Positions 29,377 to 38,414 of a stretch of 64,000 bases of DNA are shown here, piece after piece; positions within the stretch are counted from its first letter, which is position 1, and each line of letters starts with the position of its first letter. The position numbers were made by a program, and so were the translations under genes. The DNA is from Desulfocapsaceae bacterium (GTDB taxonomy: Bacteria; Desulfobacterota; Desulfobulbia; Desulfobulbales; Desulfocapsaceae). The DNA lies in the NCBI GenBank assembly GCA_031292275.1, contig JARLHL010000062.1, positions 62,001 through 126,000 on the forward strand, read 5' to 3'. Under the pieces are notes generated by a model. It saw nothing but the letters and a program-made list of their open reading frames with translations. It ran no database searches and was not told where the DNA came from.

Positions 29377-30426
29377 TCAATGGCTCGGGCTGTCTGCCTG
29401 TCTGGTGATGGCCTGCCCGTCTTCAAGCAGCCGGCCCCCGGCGATCACGATCTCATCACCGGGAGAAAGACCAGCCAGGATCTCTACCCGGCCGTTTAGA
29501 TCCGAACCGGTCCGGACCAGGCGGAGCCTCGCTTTGTCTGCCTGAATGACAAAGATCCTTTCCATCTGCCCGAAAGGTATGATTGCCGATGCAGGGACAA
29601 AGAGCGCACTCTCCGTTCCATGGGGAAGGAGGAGCCTGGCGAACTGGCCCGATCTGATGTCCGGAAGATTCGGCAGGGAAAGCTTGATGGGTACCGTTCG
29701 GGAGAGGGGATCGGCAGCGGGAGAGATCTCGACAACCCTGCCGGTGCCGGACAGCCCTGCCGATGGGATGGAGATCGGGATCTCCTCTCCGATCCGCATT
29801 CTTAAGACTATGGATTCCGGGATATTGGCGACGACCTGGAGGGCTTGCTGCCCTTCGATTTCCAGCAGGGGACTGCCGGGCATGGCCAGATCTCCGGGGC
29901 TGACATTTTTTTTGGTGATGACGCCCGAGAAGGGAGCGGTAATGGTGGCATAGTCAAGCATGGTCTGGGCCTCCTGCACAGAGGCCAGCGCAATGCGGCG
30001 GTTTTCTTCCAGGGTCTTGACCGTCTCGGGGGTGGAGGCGTCTTTTGCCAGCAGCCTCTTTTCCCTCTCATAATTCCGCTGCACCTGGTCCAGGCGGGTC
30101 CTGGCCTGCTGCAGCTGCATGGAAATTTCAGCGGCGTTTATTCTGATCAGGAGATCGCCCGTCCTTACCTTCGAGCCGGGGATGACCGGAATTTGGGTGA
30201 TATGACCGCTTATTCTGGCTGCGATCACTGCCCTTTCTGCAGCCTGCACCGTTGCCGCAATCTCCATGGAGGAGGCGGACTCCTCCGCCTGGACAATATA
30301 CGTCTGCACGGGGACAAGAGCCTGAATTTGGCTATCAGCCTTTCTCTTCTCCTTGCAGCCGGTCAGGGCCAGAAGACAGAAAAGGAAAACGAGCAGCCGG
30401 TCTTGGCGTCGGAGTTGCTGAATCAT
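29377..30426 (-). CDS. RND efflux periplasmic adaptor (membrane fusion protein)
   Basis: A 349-residue lipoprotein. The signal has lipobox FCLLALTGC. The order of domains is standard: lipoyl half (ARISGHITQIPVIPGSKVRTGDLLI), a short coiled-coil hairpin (about 95-150), second lipoyl half (ITAPFSGVITKKNVSPGDLA), beta-barrel and membrane-proximal domain. It links the RND permease to the TolC channel. Its ATG overlaps the stop of the TolC gene (ATGA), so translation is probably coupled. Confidence 0.95.
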   Translation of the reverse strand: MIQQLRRQDRLLVFLFCLLALTGCKEKRKADSQIQALVPVQTYIVQAEESASSMEIAATVQAAERAVIAARISGHITQIPVIPGSKVRTGDLLIRINAAEISMQLQQARTRLDQVQRNYEREKRLLAKDASTPETVKTLEENRRIALASVQEAQTMLDYATITAPFSGVITKKNVSPGDLAMPGSPLLEIEGQQALQVVANIPESIVLRMRIGEEIPISIPSAGLSGTGRVVEISPAADPLSRTVPIKLSLPNLPDIRSGQFARLLLPHGTESALFVPASAIIPFGQMERIFVIQADKARLRLVRTGSDLNGRVEILAGLSPGDEIVIAGGRLLEDGQAITRQADSPSH

Positions 30427-31766
30427 TGTTGTCTCTCCTGTGAGGCTGATGCGATGGGGTCGAATTGCCGGATGCCTGAGGCCCTCCGGAGATTTGCCAG
30501 AGCTGCTTGACGCATAAATCGGGCCGTTGCCTGCCGGACCAGGGCGTCGGTCAGACGTTTCTCGGCCTCAATCAGCTCCGATGAGAGAATCAGGCCACCC
30601 TGAAAACGATTCCTGGTCAGTCGGGCACTTTCCCGGGCCGCTGTTACCATTGTTTGGGTCACTGTAAGCCGCTGCCCAGCTTCCTTATAAGCGAGATCTG
30701 CCTGTTGCAGTTCAAGATTCAGCGCCAGTTCCGTCTTCACTTTCCGGTCCTTCAGTTCCAGGAGTCGGGACTTGGCGGCAGCAATCCCGGCTTCGGCGCG
30801 ATCTCCGTCAAAAAAGGTGTAGTTGATTCGGATTCCTGCCATCCATGACTCGCCCGAACCGGCAAAGACAGTACCGCGATCGCCCTGATAGCTGGCAAAA
30901 CCGTCCAGGGTTGGCCGTTTTCCTCCCTGGGCCTTCCTGATATCGGCCTCCGCCGCCTTGATCGCATTGTCCAACACCTGGAGCTCGGGACGACGGGAGG
31001 AATCCAGGGTCCCGGGAGGGGCCTGGTCCGCCTGGTCGCGGGGATCGATAGCGACATTGCCTGCTGGGAGGCCGAGAATATTAAGGAATTCTCGTTTGGA
31101 GAGTTCCAGCCCGTTTTGGGCCCGGATCAGGTCCTCGTCGGCGGCGGCCTCCTGGGCTTCAAGATTCAACATGTCGGCCTTCAGTACCTCTCCGGCCTGA
31201 TAACGGGCCCTCGCCACGGCCAGGGACGCCCTGATGGCCGCAAGCGAGGATTCCCGGGCGGTGAGGATTTCCTGGCCCTGGGCGATGGCCAGGAAGAGAC
31301 GCACCACCTCGAACCCCAGCTGCTGGTGAACGGCCTCCAGATTGGCTGAGGCCCCAGTTTTTCCGGCCTGGACGGCTTCGACGGCTGCCTGATCGCTGCC
31401 GCCATTGTAGAGACGGTACTGGGCTTGGATCTTGAAATTGAGATTATCCGTCCGCCCGGGATCGTTGAAATTCAGGTTATTATTGAACTTGCCCTGATTC
31501 AGGATATTACCGAAAGAATACATCGGGTTATTGGTCTGGGCATACTCGGAGCTGAGTTTGAGTTCCGGAGAAAATCGGGATTCCGCCTCGGCCATCGCTG
31601 CCGCAGCCGCGATGATTCTCTGTCGGGCGATTGAGCTGTCCGGGCTGTTTTGCAGGGCATAGCTGACAGCTTCCTCGGCGGTCCAGAGGGCCGGGATCTG
31701 CTGTTCCGCAGCTCCTGCCGGCAGGGCTGTAAGAAGAAGAAGGAGAGACAGGATGAGTTTATGCAT
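30423..31766 (-). CDS. TolC-family outer-membrane efflux protein
   Basis: From ATG 31766 the protein has 447 residues with signal peptide MHKLILSLLLLLTALPAGAA. Two OEP repeats of long helices and beta-strands are visible, for example AVSYALQNSPDSSIARQRI, SSEYAQTNNPMYSFG and WMAGIRINYTFFDG. A frame open back to 31856 would add 30 residues without a signal. 31766 is preceded by AAGGAAAAG and is preferred. It forms the outer-membrane exit duct of the adjacent RND pump. Confidence 0.93.
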   Translation of the reverse strand: MHKLILSLLLLLTALPAGAAEQQIPALWTAEEAVSYALQNSPDSSIARQRIIAAAAAMAEAESRFSPELKLSSEYAQTNNPMYSFGNILNQGKFNNNLNFNDPGRTDNLNFKIQAQYRLYNGGSDQAAVEAVQAGKTGASANLEAVHQQLGFEVVRLFLAIAQGQEILTARESSLAAIRASLAVARARYQAGEVLKADMLNLEAQEAAADEDLIRAQNGLELSKREFLNILGLPAGNVAIDPRDQADQAPPGTLDSSRRPELQVLDNAIKAAEADIRKAQGGKRPTLDGFASYQGDRGTVFAGSGESWMAGIRINYTFFDGDRAEAGIAAAKSRLLELKDRKVKTELALNLELQQADLAYKEAGQRLTVTQTMVTAARESARLTRNRFQGGLILSSELIEAEKRLTDALVRQATARFMRQAALANLRRASGIRQFDPIASASQERQQ

Positions 31767-31935
31767 ACGCTTTTCCTTTTTAGGCTGCAAAGGATGAGAC
31801 TTGACGGCTATCAATTTAATTAAATCATTAAATATTGGTAGTTCCTTTATAGGCAAATGTCAAAATAATTTTTCGCTGTATCTTCCTGGCAGGAGGGAGT
31901 TCGGGCCAGGACACCTCCGTCATGTGCTGACCCTG
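31767..31935 (-). promoter_or_regulatory. Spacer upstream of the tolC-adaptor-RND genes with palindrome
   Basis: This AT-rich gap lies between the response regulator gene and tolC. ATTTAATTAAAT (31814-31825) is a perfect 12-base palindrome, and a TTGACA lies upstream on the minus strand. It is a candidate operator/promoter for the efflux genes, perhaps bound by the neighbouring regulator. Confidence 0.35.
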
Positions 31936-33273
31936 TTACTGCCTCTGGACTTTTTTGAGTTTCCGCCACAGGGAGACGCGGTCGATGCCCAGGAGTTTCG
32001 CGGCCTTTGTCTTGTTTCCGGCAACGGAATCCAGCACCGAGAGGATGTGTTCCCTCTCATTTTTTTCAAGTGTGTGCCTGTTGACATCGTCGTCGGCAAG
32101 AGTGGCTGCCGGGAAGGTCTTCAGCACCGAGGGCAGATGTTCCCGACGAATCACCGGGCTGCCGCTGATTGCCTGGGCATACTCAATAATGTTCATGAGT
32201 TCTCTGACATTTCCAGGATATTCGTAAGCCTGCAGGAGAGCTAAGGCCTCCGCGTCAACTGATTTCACCCTGCCGCTCCCGTCCGGCAGTCTGTCCAGAA
32301 AGTGACGGACCAGCAGTGGAATATCCTCCTTTCTGTGACGGAGCGGCGGAATGTGTAAGGCAATAACATTCAGGCGGTAATAGAGATCCTGGCGGAACTG
32401 GCCGGAGCGCGCCTCCTCCTGGAGGTCATGGTCGGTGGAGGCGAGAATGCGGATATCGATTGCCGTTCCCTGTCCGCCGACGCTGCGCAGCTTTTTCTCC
32501 TGCAGGACCCGCAGGAGTTTGATCTGGGCGCTCATGGGCATTTCTCCTATTTCATCGAACAGGACGATCCCTTCGTCGGCCGATTTCAGAAGGCCCTGCC
32601 ATGACCTGCCCTCGCCGGCATCATGACCGAAGACCTCACTTGCGATCTGTTCTTCATTGAGGGATGCGCAGCTGATGGGGAGAAAACGCTTGTGCGCCCG
32701 GGGCCCGAATTCGTGAATAAGCCGGGCAACCAGATCCTTGCCAGTCCCTGTTTCGCCGGTGATGACGACATTGCTGTGCAGTTGGGCAATTTGGAAGATG
32801 GTGTCCTTGAGTCTGACGATGGCCGGGGCCTGGCCGATGAACTGGGAGACCCCTTTTTTAACCTCGATCTCCTGCCGCAGCCGCAGGATCTCATTTTTTA
32901 ACGAGCTCTTCTCCAAGGCCTTTCTGACCAGCTGCAGCAGCTCGTTGAGTTTGATGGGTTTTGAGAGAAAATAGAAGGCCCCGTTGGCCATGATCTCCAC
33001 TGCATCGTTGACGGTTGCATAACCGGTGATCACGATGACCTCCGCATCCGGCATCCGGCTTTTGGCCGCTCTCATGACCTGGACGCCGTCCACATCCGCC
33101 ATTTTCAGGTCGGTTATGATCAGATCAAAATGATCCTGCTCCAGAACATCGATGGCGGTTCGGCCGTCATCGGCAGTGGTGATATCATATCCCTCCAGGC
33201 GAAGGATGTGGCTGATGTTTTCCAGGTTGATCCTTTCATCATCCACTATCAGGATGCGATTGTTCTTCTCCAT
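31936..33273 (-). CDS. NtrC-type response regulator lacking the GAFTGA loop
   Basis: A 445-residue regulator from ATG 33273 (preceded by AAGGATG). The receiver domain (about 1-120) has the acidic pair VDDE, phospho-Asp in IITDLKMADVDG and Lys in FLSKPIKL. The AAA+ domain has Walker A GETGTGKD, Walker B GIVLFDEIGE and the arginine region FRQDLYYRLNVI. A Fis-type helix-turn-helix ends the protein (NKTKAAKLLGIDRVSLWRKL). Between FGH and the Walker B Asp, where sigma-54 activators have GAFTGA, this protein reads DAGEGRSWQGLLKS and is about four residues shorter. It may therefore not activate sigma-54 polymerase. It is paired with the kinase gene 28 bases upstream. Confidence 0.92.
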   Translation of the reverse strand: MEKNNRILIVDDERINLENISHILRLEGYDITTADDGRTAIDVLEQDHFDLIITDLKMADVDGVQVMRAAKSRMPDAEVIVITGYATVNDAVEIMANGAFYFLSKPIKLNELLQLVRKALEKSSLKNEILRLRQEIEVKKGVSQFIGQAPAIVRLKDTIFQIAQLHSNVVITGETGTGKDLVARLIHEFGPRAHKRFLPISCASLNEEQIASEVFGHDAGEGRSWQGLLKSADEGIVLFDEIGEMPMSAQIKLLRVLQEKKLRSVGGQGTAIDIRILASTDHDLQEEARSGQFRQDLYYRLNVIALHIPPLRHRKEDIPLLVRHFLDRLPDGSGRVKSVDAEALALLQAYEYPGNVRELMNIIEYAQAISGSPVIRREHLPSVLKTFPAATLADDDVNRHTLEKNEREHILSVLDSVAGNKTKAAKLLGIDRVSLWRKLKKVQRQ

Positions 33274-33301
33274 TATTATAACATCCTTTCTTTTTGAATC
33301 A

Positions 33302-34738
33302 TTATGGAAGAATGGAGCCCGATCCCGCATGCAGGGGCAGGGCGATGATAAACCTGCTTCCCTGGCCGGGTGTGCTCTTGACCCGTATATTTCCATGATG
33401 CTTTTTGATAATCCCGTAGACAACCGAGAGCCCCAGCCCGGTGCCCTTGCCTCTTTCCTTGGTAGTAAAGAAGGGCTCGAAGATCTTCTGCTGATGTTCC
33501 TGCGGAATCCCCCGGCCGGTGTCGGCCACGACGATGGTGGCTTCGGACGTGAGCAGGTCAACGGAAGCAGACAGCGAAATCATGCCTCCCGGTGGGACGG
33601 AGATTGCCTGAATGGCGTTGATGACGAGATTCAATAGGGCCTCGACCATCTTCTGGGGGTCGATGTCAAGGACGAGCTCGGGGGGGATTTCTTTGGTAAT
33701 AGTGATACCCGCCGGTCTGATCGCCAGATTCAGGACTTGGTCGACCACGGCAGCAAAATTTGTCGGACGGATAAGAAAATTAATTTCTCGTGAAAATTCA
33801 AGAAGATCTTTGACAATCTCAGCGGCGCGCTGAGTCTCCTGGCCGATATTTTCCAGCATCTTTCTGATCCCTGAGGAGTCTTGACTGTCCAGTCCGGCAA
33901 GGGCAATCTGGCAGGAGGTGGAGATGTTGTTCAGCGGGTTATTGAGCTGATGGGCCACCCCTGAAGTCAGAGTGCCGATGGAGGAGAGTTTCTGGGCCTG
34001 AATCAGGTGCTGCTGCCGCTGCTCAAGCTCCTCGACCATCATATTGAAGGCCTTCCGCACGCCGTAGATCTCATCCTTTTGTTTCGGCAGTGAAAGGGGA
34101 AGAAATGTCCCCCGGGCCACCGTATCAGCCGCCTGCTGCAGGGAGTCAAGAGAGTCAAAAAGTTTTTTGGAGATAAAGATCGCCAGGACGGAGGTAAATA
34201 CGAGCAAGAAGAAAAGGGCTATGATGATGGGGTATTTTGCCTCGGAGATGAATCTCTTCAGGGCCTCCTGTTCATAGGCGATGAGGTCGTTGCTGATATC
34301 GATAAGTTCCTTCCCCTGCTGACGGAGGCCGGTCCGCGACTGATCCCGGATATCTCTGGGCAGAGCTTGAGGTATTTCAGTATGAAAATCTGAGAAAAGC
34401 TGGTTGTACTCTTCCAGTCTGGTCTGGAGCCTGTGCAGGAGGATGGGGGGGGCGGTTTCCTTGAGGTCGGAAAGCAGGGTGTTTACATAGTCCAGTCCTT
34501 CAATGATGTATTTTTTTGTTATCTGATAATCTGTAGGATCCCCGCTCATTATATAATTTTTTTCGTACCTGCGGATCTCAAGGCAGATATTTCCCAGTTT
34601 AACGGATCTGATCAGGATGAGGACATCCTCATTGAATCTCGTGAAATCCGCAAATACCGCACAACCAAAAATAAGGTATATGATCAGATAACTGAAGAGA
34701 CCTGCAATGACCTTTTCTCGTAAATTTAATGAAAACAT
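33302..34738 (-). CDS. Sensor histidine kinase (HAMP, NtrB-like catalytic core)
   Basis: A 478-residue membrane kinase. TM1 is near residues 10-30 and TM2 near 168-190. The roughly 135-residue periplasmic helical region between them begins with RYEKNYIMSGD, reminiscent of four-helix-bundle sensors. HAMP follows TM2, then the H-box SGVAHQLNNPLNNIS with the phospho-acceptor His, N-box NLVINAIQAI, G1 ADTGRGIP and G2 GTGLGLSVVYG. It should phosphorylate the adjacent response regulator, and by position control the tolC-adaptor-RND efflux genes. The stimulus is unknown. Confidence 0.94.
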   Translation of the reverse strand: MFSLNLREKVIAGLFSYLIIYLIFGCAVFADFTRFNEDVLILIRSVKLGNICLEIRRYEKNYIMSGDPTDYQITKKYIIEGLDYVNTLLSDLKETAPPILLHRLQTRLEEYNQLFSDFHTEIPQALPRDIRDQSRTGLRQQGKELIDISNDLIAYEQEALKRFISEAKYPIIIALFFLLVFTSVLAIFISKKLFDSLDSLQQAADTVARGTFLPLSLPKQKDEIYGVRKAFNMMVEELEQRQQHLIQAQKLSSIGTLTSGVAHQLNNPLNNISTSCQIALAGLDSQDSSGIRKMLENIGQETQRAAEIVKDLLEFSREINFLIRPTNFAAVVDQVLNLAIRPAGITITKEIPPELVLDIDPQKMVEALLNLVINAIQAISVPPGGMISLSASVDLLTSEATIVVADTGRGIPQEHQQKIFEPFFTTKERGKGTGLGLSVVYGIIKKHHGNIRVKSTPGQGSRFIIALPLHAGSGSILP

Positions 34739-35069
34739 AAAGATATTGCCTAGATGTTAGATGATGGCTGAAGCTGGCGGCAAAACCGGGCCGTTGTGCG
34801 GCCTGGTCCGTAATGTTGCATTCTGTAACAGCTGATTGCAGAGGGTCCGCTCTCGACAACAGGGCTTGTGATGCCATCGGAAAAGGCGGCAATGTCCTGA
34901 GATATTGACGCCCTGATGATGTCTGTTTCGTGTACGGATTCCATCGGGCCGCGGGTTTTGATGCCTGACATGTTAATGAATCATATCGGAAAATCATGCT
35001 CCCTTTTCCCGATGATCTCTCAATAAATCATAAAAAAAAAGAGAGGGACTTAAATAGTATTTCATTATT

Positions 35070-35083
35070 GCAACAATTGTTGC
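35070..35083. promoter_or_regulatory. 14-base perfect palindrome, possible operator
   Basis: GCAACAATTGTTGC is a perfect palindrome about 330 bases upstream of the histidine kinase start in AT-rich DNA. It has the form of a dimeric-repressor site; the binder is unknown. Confidence 0.3.
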
Positions 35084-35264
35084 GTTTTGTCCATCTCTTT
35101 TCCTTTGTTGAATTCGGGGTGGATTTGTGGATAATTTTGTCTATCTTTATAATAATACATCGAATATGATGGATTTTACCCATTGTGAGGACTTCTGGTT
35201 TTGGGAGTTGTCGGAGAGGACTGTTGCATATTGTACCATTTTTTACCTGTTACTCAATTTCTGG

Positions 35265-35429
35265 TTAGATCGATCCGCCTTTGAACACGTGTAATATTAT
35301 GAAATTATATGATTTTATTAGCTTTGGCAATGCATCTTGCTCGAAGGGCTTGGCGGTGTTGGGGGAAAGCGAATCGGGACGTCTACCGTTGCCCGTCAGT
35401 AAAATATTGATTGTTCTTCTGCTTATCAT
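35265..35429 (-). pseudogene. Possible remnant of a response-regulator receiver domain
   Basis: A 54-codon leftward frame reads MISRRTINILLTGNGRRPD..., then NTAKPFEQDALPKLIKSYN. NILLTG resembles beta-4 and KPFEQDAL the conserved Lys-Pro-Phe of beta-5 plus helix 5 of receiver domains. The frame upstream is broken by stops, and no phospho-Asp region is intact. I read it as the decayed 3' part of a two-component gene; chance resemblance cannot be excluded. Confidence 0.35.
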
Positions 35430-35530
35430 AAAAGGTTCTGTTGTATCGGATTCTTCAGAAGACCTCCTTCAAGCCTTATGACTGTTTCCTCTTGACATAT
35501 CCGTAAAAAAAGTGCACATCTGCCACGTTG

Positions 35531-35555
35531 AAAAAAATCTGAAGGATGCCTTCAG
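35531..35555 (-). terminator. Orphan intrinsic terminator on the minus strand
   Basis: CTGAAGG (35539-35545) and CCTTCAG (35549-35555) form a perfect seven-pair stem with a three-base loop. On the minus strand it is followed by AT and seven further T (35531-35537). No recognisable gene ends here, so it may close a small RNA or a lost gene. Confidence 0.6.
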
Positions 35556-36064
35556 GCTATTCCCCAGATACTCACTAACAAACCAATATTAAATATAATT
35601 TTTAGTTTTCTTTACACTTTGTGATGCAGTCTGAGCAGATTCAAGGCCGATACCTTCACGGAAAGATTGATTCGGCACTGCACTCGCTCTTCTTTTTGTT
35701 CTGAGGAGCGTGCAGACTTGGCTCCGCTTTGCTGGAATTTTATGCAGTTTTGTGAAGTTGCGATTTGAGAGATGATGATCCGGGTGATTTTTCCCGAAGA
35801 GGGTCCTGTTTTCCACTGTCCGGCTCTAAAAGTGAAGCCGGAAAGGGGTGGGGTGGAAAAATGTTGTGCCGTGATCACAGGAGACAGGTTTGTCCGCAGC
35901 CTCTTTTTCTGCGGGGCGCATGTCTTCATGATCGCCGCTGTACGGTGTTGACGCTAAAATTTATTACGCCGGTCTCTGAGCGTGGGGGAGCCCCGATGAT
36001 CTGTCTTTCCGACTTGAAGACAGGCGTACAAGTATATTTTAAAAATTTGACCTGAGGTGTCTGT

Positions 36065-38230
36065 ATGATTTATCATATTTTTCCTTTTCTTGCCTGGTTC
36101 AAGGACTACGATCTCGGTAAATTCAGGATAGATTTCCTGGCTGGTATCACTGTGGCTCTGGTTTTGATTCCTCAATCCATGGCCTATGCCCAGCTGGCTG
36201 GACTTCCGGCCTATTACGGCCTGTATGCAGCTTTCCTTCCTCCGATCATCGCTTCACTCTTCGGTTCCAGCAGGCAGCTCGCCACCGGTCCCGTGGCCGT
36301 AGTTTCCCTGATGACCTCTGCCACCCTCTCGCCCATGGCGACCGCAGGGTCATCTGAATTTATTGTCTATGCCATTGTCCTGGCCTGCATTGTCGGGGTC
36401 TTTCAGCTGTCACTTGGGATATTGCGTCTCGGGCTGGTGGTGAATTTTCTCTCTCATCCCGTGGTAAACGGTTTTACCAACGCCGCCGCCATTATCATTG
36501 CCACCTCGCAGTTGTCCAAGTTCTTCGGCGACGATGTCACCGAGGCTGAGCATCATTATGAGACCATGGTCCGTGTCTTCAAGGCGGCGATGGATTATAC
36601 GCATTATCCTACTTTATGTTATGGGGTGGGGGCCGTGCTGATCATGGTCGTCTTAAAAAAAATCGACAGGCGCATACCGAATGTCCTGGTTGCAGTTGTC
36701 ATCACCACTCTTATCTCGTATTTCACCGGCTATAACAAGGATGTCCAGGTTGATGTCTCAGCCGTAAAGGTTCCCGAAGTCCATGAACAACTCGATGCAT
36801 TCAACACCGTCGTCAAAACCATCGCCTCTCTGAGCGAGGAGAGGAGGAATGTGTCGCTCAAACTCGATGAAGAACTCAGCGCTCTGAAGGCCGCCCATGT
36901 CCATGGCAGGAAATCGGTCGAAACCATAAATCTCCAGGGACAGATCGAGGCGCTGAGCATGAAGATGGACGAGCAGAAGGGCATTCTGGTCGGAATGCAG
37001 ACTTCTCTTCGTACCCTGAAGTTCGAGGGGGTCAAAAACGACGATAAGACCTACACCTTCTACAGTAAAGGTGCTGCGCCTTCCGGATCTGTCCTCAGTA
37101 CGAGGACCTGGAGGCTGAAGATCGGTAATTCTCCGCTCAATCTGAGCAAATTACGGATTATGGGCGGCGGCGCTGTTGTCGGCAAGATTCCTGAGGGCTT
37201 GCCGAAATTTACCATTCCAGCTCTTTCCATGAAGGTGATAATGAAACTGCTGCCCACCGCAGTCATTATCACACTGCTGGGTTTCATGGAGGCCATTGCC
37301 ATTGCCAAGGCCATTGCCGCCCAGACAGGCCAGACCCTGAATCCGAATCAGGAGCTGATAGGTCAGGGGCTTGCCAACCTGCTTGGCTCTTTCTCTTCCA
37401 GCTATCCGGTTTCCGGTTCCTTTTCACGCTCTGCCGTCAACTTCCAGGCCGGTGCGGTTTCAGGAATATCTTCTGTAGTCACTTCCATTGTGGTGATCGC
37501 CACCCTCCTGTTCTTTACCCCCTTGCTCTATCATCTTCCCCAGGCGGTGCTGGCTGCCATCATTATGATGGCCGTTATTGGTCTGATCAACGTTAAAGGC
37601 TTCCTGCATGCCTGGAAGGCCCAGTGGTATGACGGGGCCATCTCCATACTGACCTTTTTGGTGACCCTCTATTTTGCGCCCCATCTGGACAACGGGATAT
37701 TCCTTGGTGTCCTCCTCTCCATGACCGTCTTTCTGTACAAGTCCATGCGCCCGGTTGTGGCCAGTCTGTCTCTCAATGAGGAAAATGTCCTCAGCTGTGC
37801 CGAGCTTGATCGCCTGAAAGGCTGCCGTCATATTTGCGTGATGCGTTTCGACGGGGCGATCTTTTTCGCCAACGCCAGTTATCTCGACGAGCAGGCCCTG
37901 AAGTTCAGGAGTGAACGGCCTGATCTGCGCTATGTCCTTCTCGATGCACGGGGTATCAATGATGTGGATGCCTCAGGTGAAGAGGCCTTGGATCTGCTTT
38001 GTAAACGGATGCGCAGCGCCGGGCTTGGCTTTGCCATGTGCGGTGTGAAGGGGCAGGTCATGAAGGTGATGAACAGAACTGGTCTTATCAATAAAATAGG
38101 TAAGACTAATATATATGCCGACAGTAGAGCAGCCGTTGCCGCTCTGACGAAAAAGGTTCACGAGGAGACTGACCTCGCTCAGGGTTGCGACAATTGTCCA
38201 TTGACAAAGTATTTGCCGTCTGATAAGTGA
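36065..38230 (+). CDS. SulP-family anion transporter with STAS domain and large insertion
   Basis: A 721-residue member of the SLC26/SulP family, which moves sulfate, bicarbonate or other anions. The start FRIDFLAGITVALVLIPQSMAYAQLAGLPAYYGLYA and GSSRQLATGPVAVVSLM are the family signature. The second half has NQELIGQGLANLLGSFSSSYPVSGSFSRSAVN. A STAS domain lies at about 580-690 (MRFDGAIFFANASYLDE; LLDARGINDVDASG). Between residues about 232 and 366 there is an insertion of about 135 residues, with heptad-like helices (LDEELSALKAAHVHG; INLQGQIEALSMKMDEQKG) and a short beta-rich part. Ordinary SulP proteins have a short link here. The gene precedes the Ehr-like complex genes, so Na+/H+-coupled anion transport linked to that complex is possible. 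Confidence 0.93.
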   Translation: MIYHIFPFLAWFKDYDLGKFRIDFLAGITVALVLIPQSMAYAQLAGLPAYYGLYAAFLPPIIASLFGSSRQLATGPVAVVSLMTSATLSPMATAGSSEFIVYAIVLACIVGVFQLSLGILRLGLVVNFLSHPVVNGFTNAAAIIIATSQLSKFFGDDVTEAEHHYETMVRVFKAAMDYTHYPTLCYGVGAVLIMVVLKKIDRRIPNVLVAVVITTLISYFTGYNKDVQVDVSAVKVPEVHEQLDAFNTVVKTIASLSEERRNVSLKLDEELSALKAAHVHGRKSVETINLQGQIEALSMKMDEQKGILVGMQTSLRTLKFEGVKNDDKTYTFYSKGAAPSGSVLSTRTWRLKIGNSPLNLSKLRIMGGGAVVGKIPEGLPKFTIPALSMKVIMKLLPTAVIITLLGFMEAIAIAKAIAAQTGQTLNPNQELIGQGLANLLGSFSSSYPVSGSFSRSAVNFQAGAVSGISSVVTSIVVIATLLFFTPLLYHLPQAVLAAIIMMAVIGLINVKGFLHAWKAQWYDGAISILTFLVTLYFAPHLDNGIFLGVLLSMTVFLYKSMRPVVASLSLNEENVLSCAELDRLKGCRHICVMRFDGAIFFANASYLDEQALKFRSERPDLRYVLLDARGINDVDASGEEALDLLCKRMRSAGLGFAMCGVKGQVMKVMNRTGLINKIGKTNIYADSRAAVAALTKKVHEETDLAQGCDNCPLTKYLPSDK

Positions 38231-38314
38231 TAGCAGTTTGCGTTGGCTCTTTGGTAACTAATCGTTTCAACTCGAAGATATTTGAGGTTGAATAAGGGTG
38301 CAGGAAGAGCTGTG

Positions 38315-38347
38315 AGGCACGGTGATCCTTTCTCGGGCACCGTGCCT
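38315..38347 (+). other. Perfect inverted repeat between sulP and the Ehr genes
   Basis: AGGCACGGTG (38315-38324) and CACCGTGCCT (38338-38347) are a ten-base perfect inverted repeat with a 13-base loop, followed by no T-run. It is 68 bases before the next start and could be a terminator-like attenuator, a processing site or an operator. Confidence 0.5.
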
Positions 38348-38414
38348 GTGATTATGAGTGCCCACCATGTTTCGGAAATGCGGCCACTCAGGTTAATACT
38401 TTGCTGGTGAACCG

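Larger units (their letters stand above)
34739..36064. other. Gene-poor 1.3 kb region
   Basis: No intact gene is recognised. It contains a 14-base palindrome (35070-35083), a leftward receiver-domain remnant (35265-35429), an orphan leftward terminator (35531-35555) and a short inverted repeat TCCGGCT/AGCCGGA (35819-35825 and 35836-35842). The left part must hold the kinase promoter and the right end the SulP promoter. Base composition is AT-richer than the flanks, suggesting decayed or acquired DNA. Confidence 0.45.

Noticed and set aside
35281-35481. 66-residue rightward frame in the gene-poor region
   Set aside because: No ribosome binding site or family; the opposite strand gives a better explanation (receiver-domain remnant).
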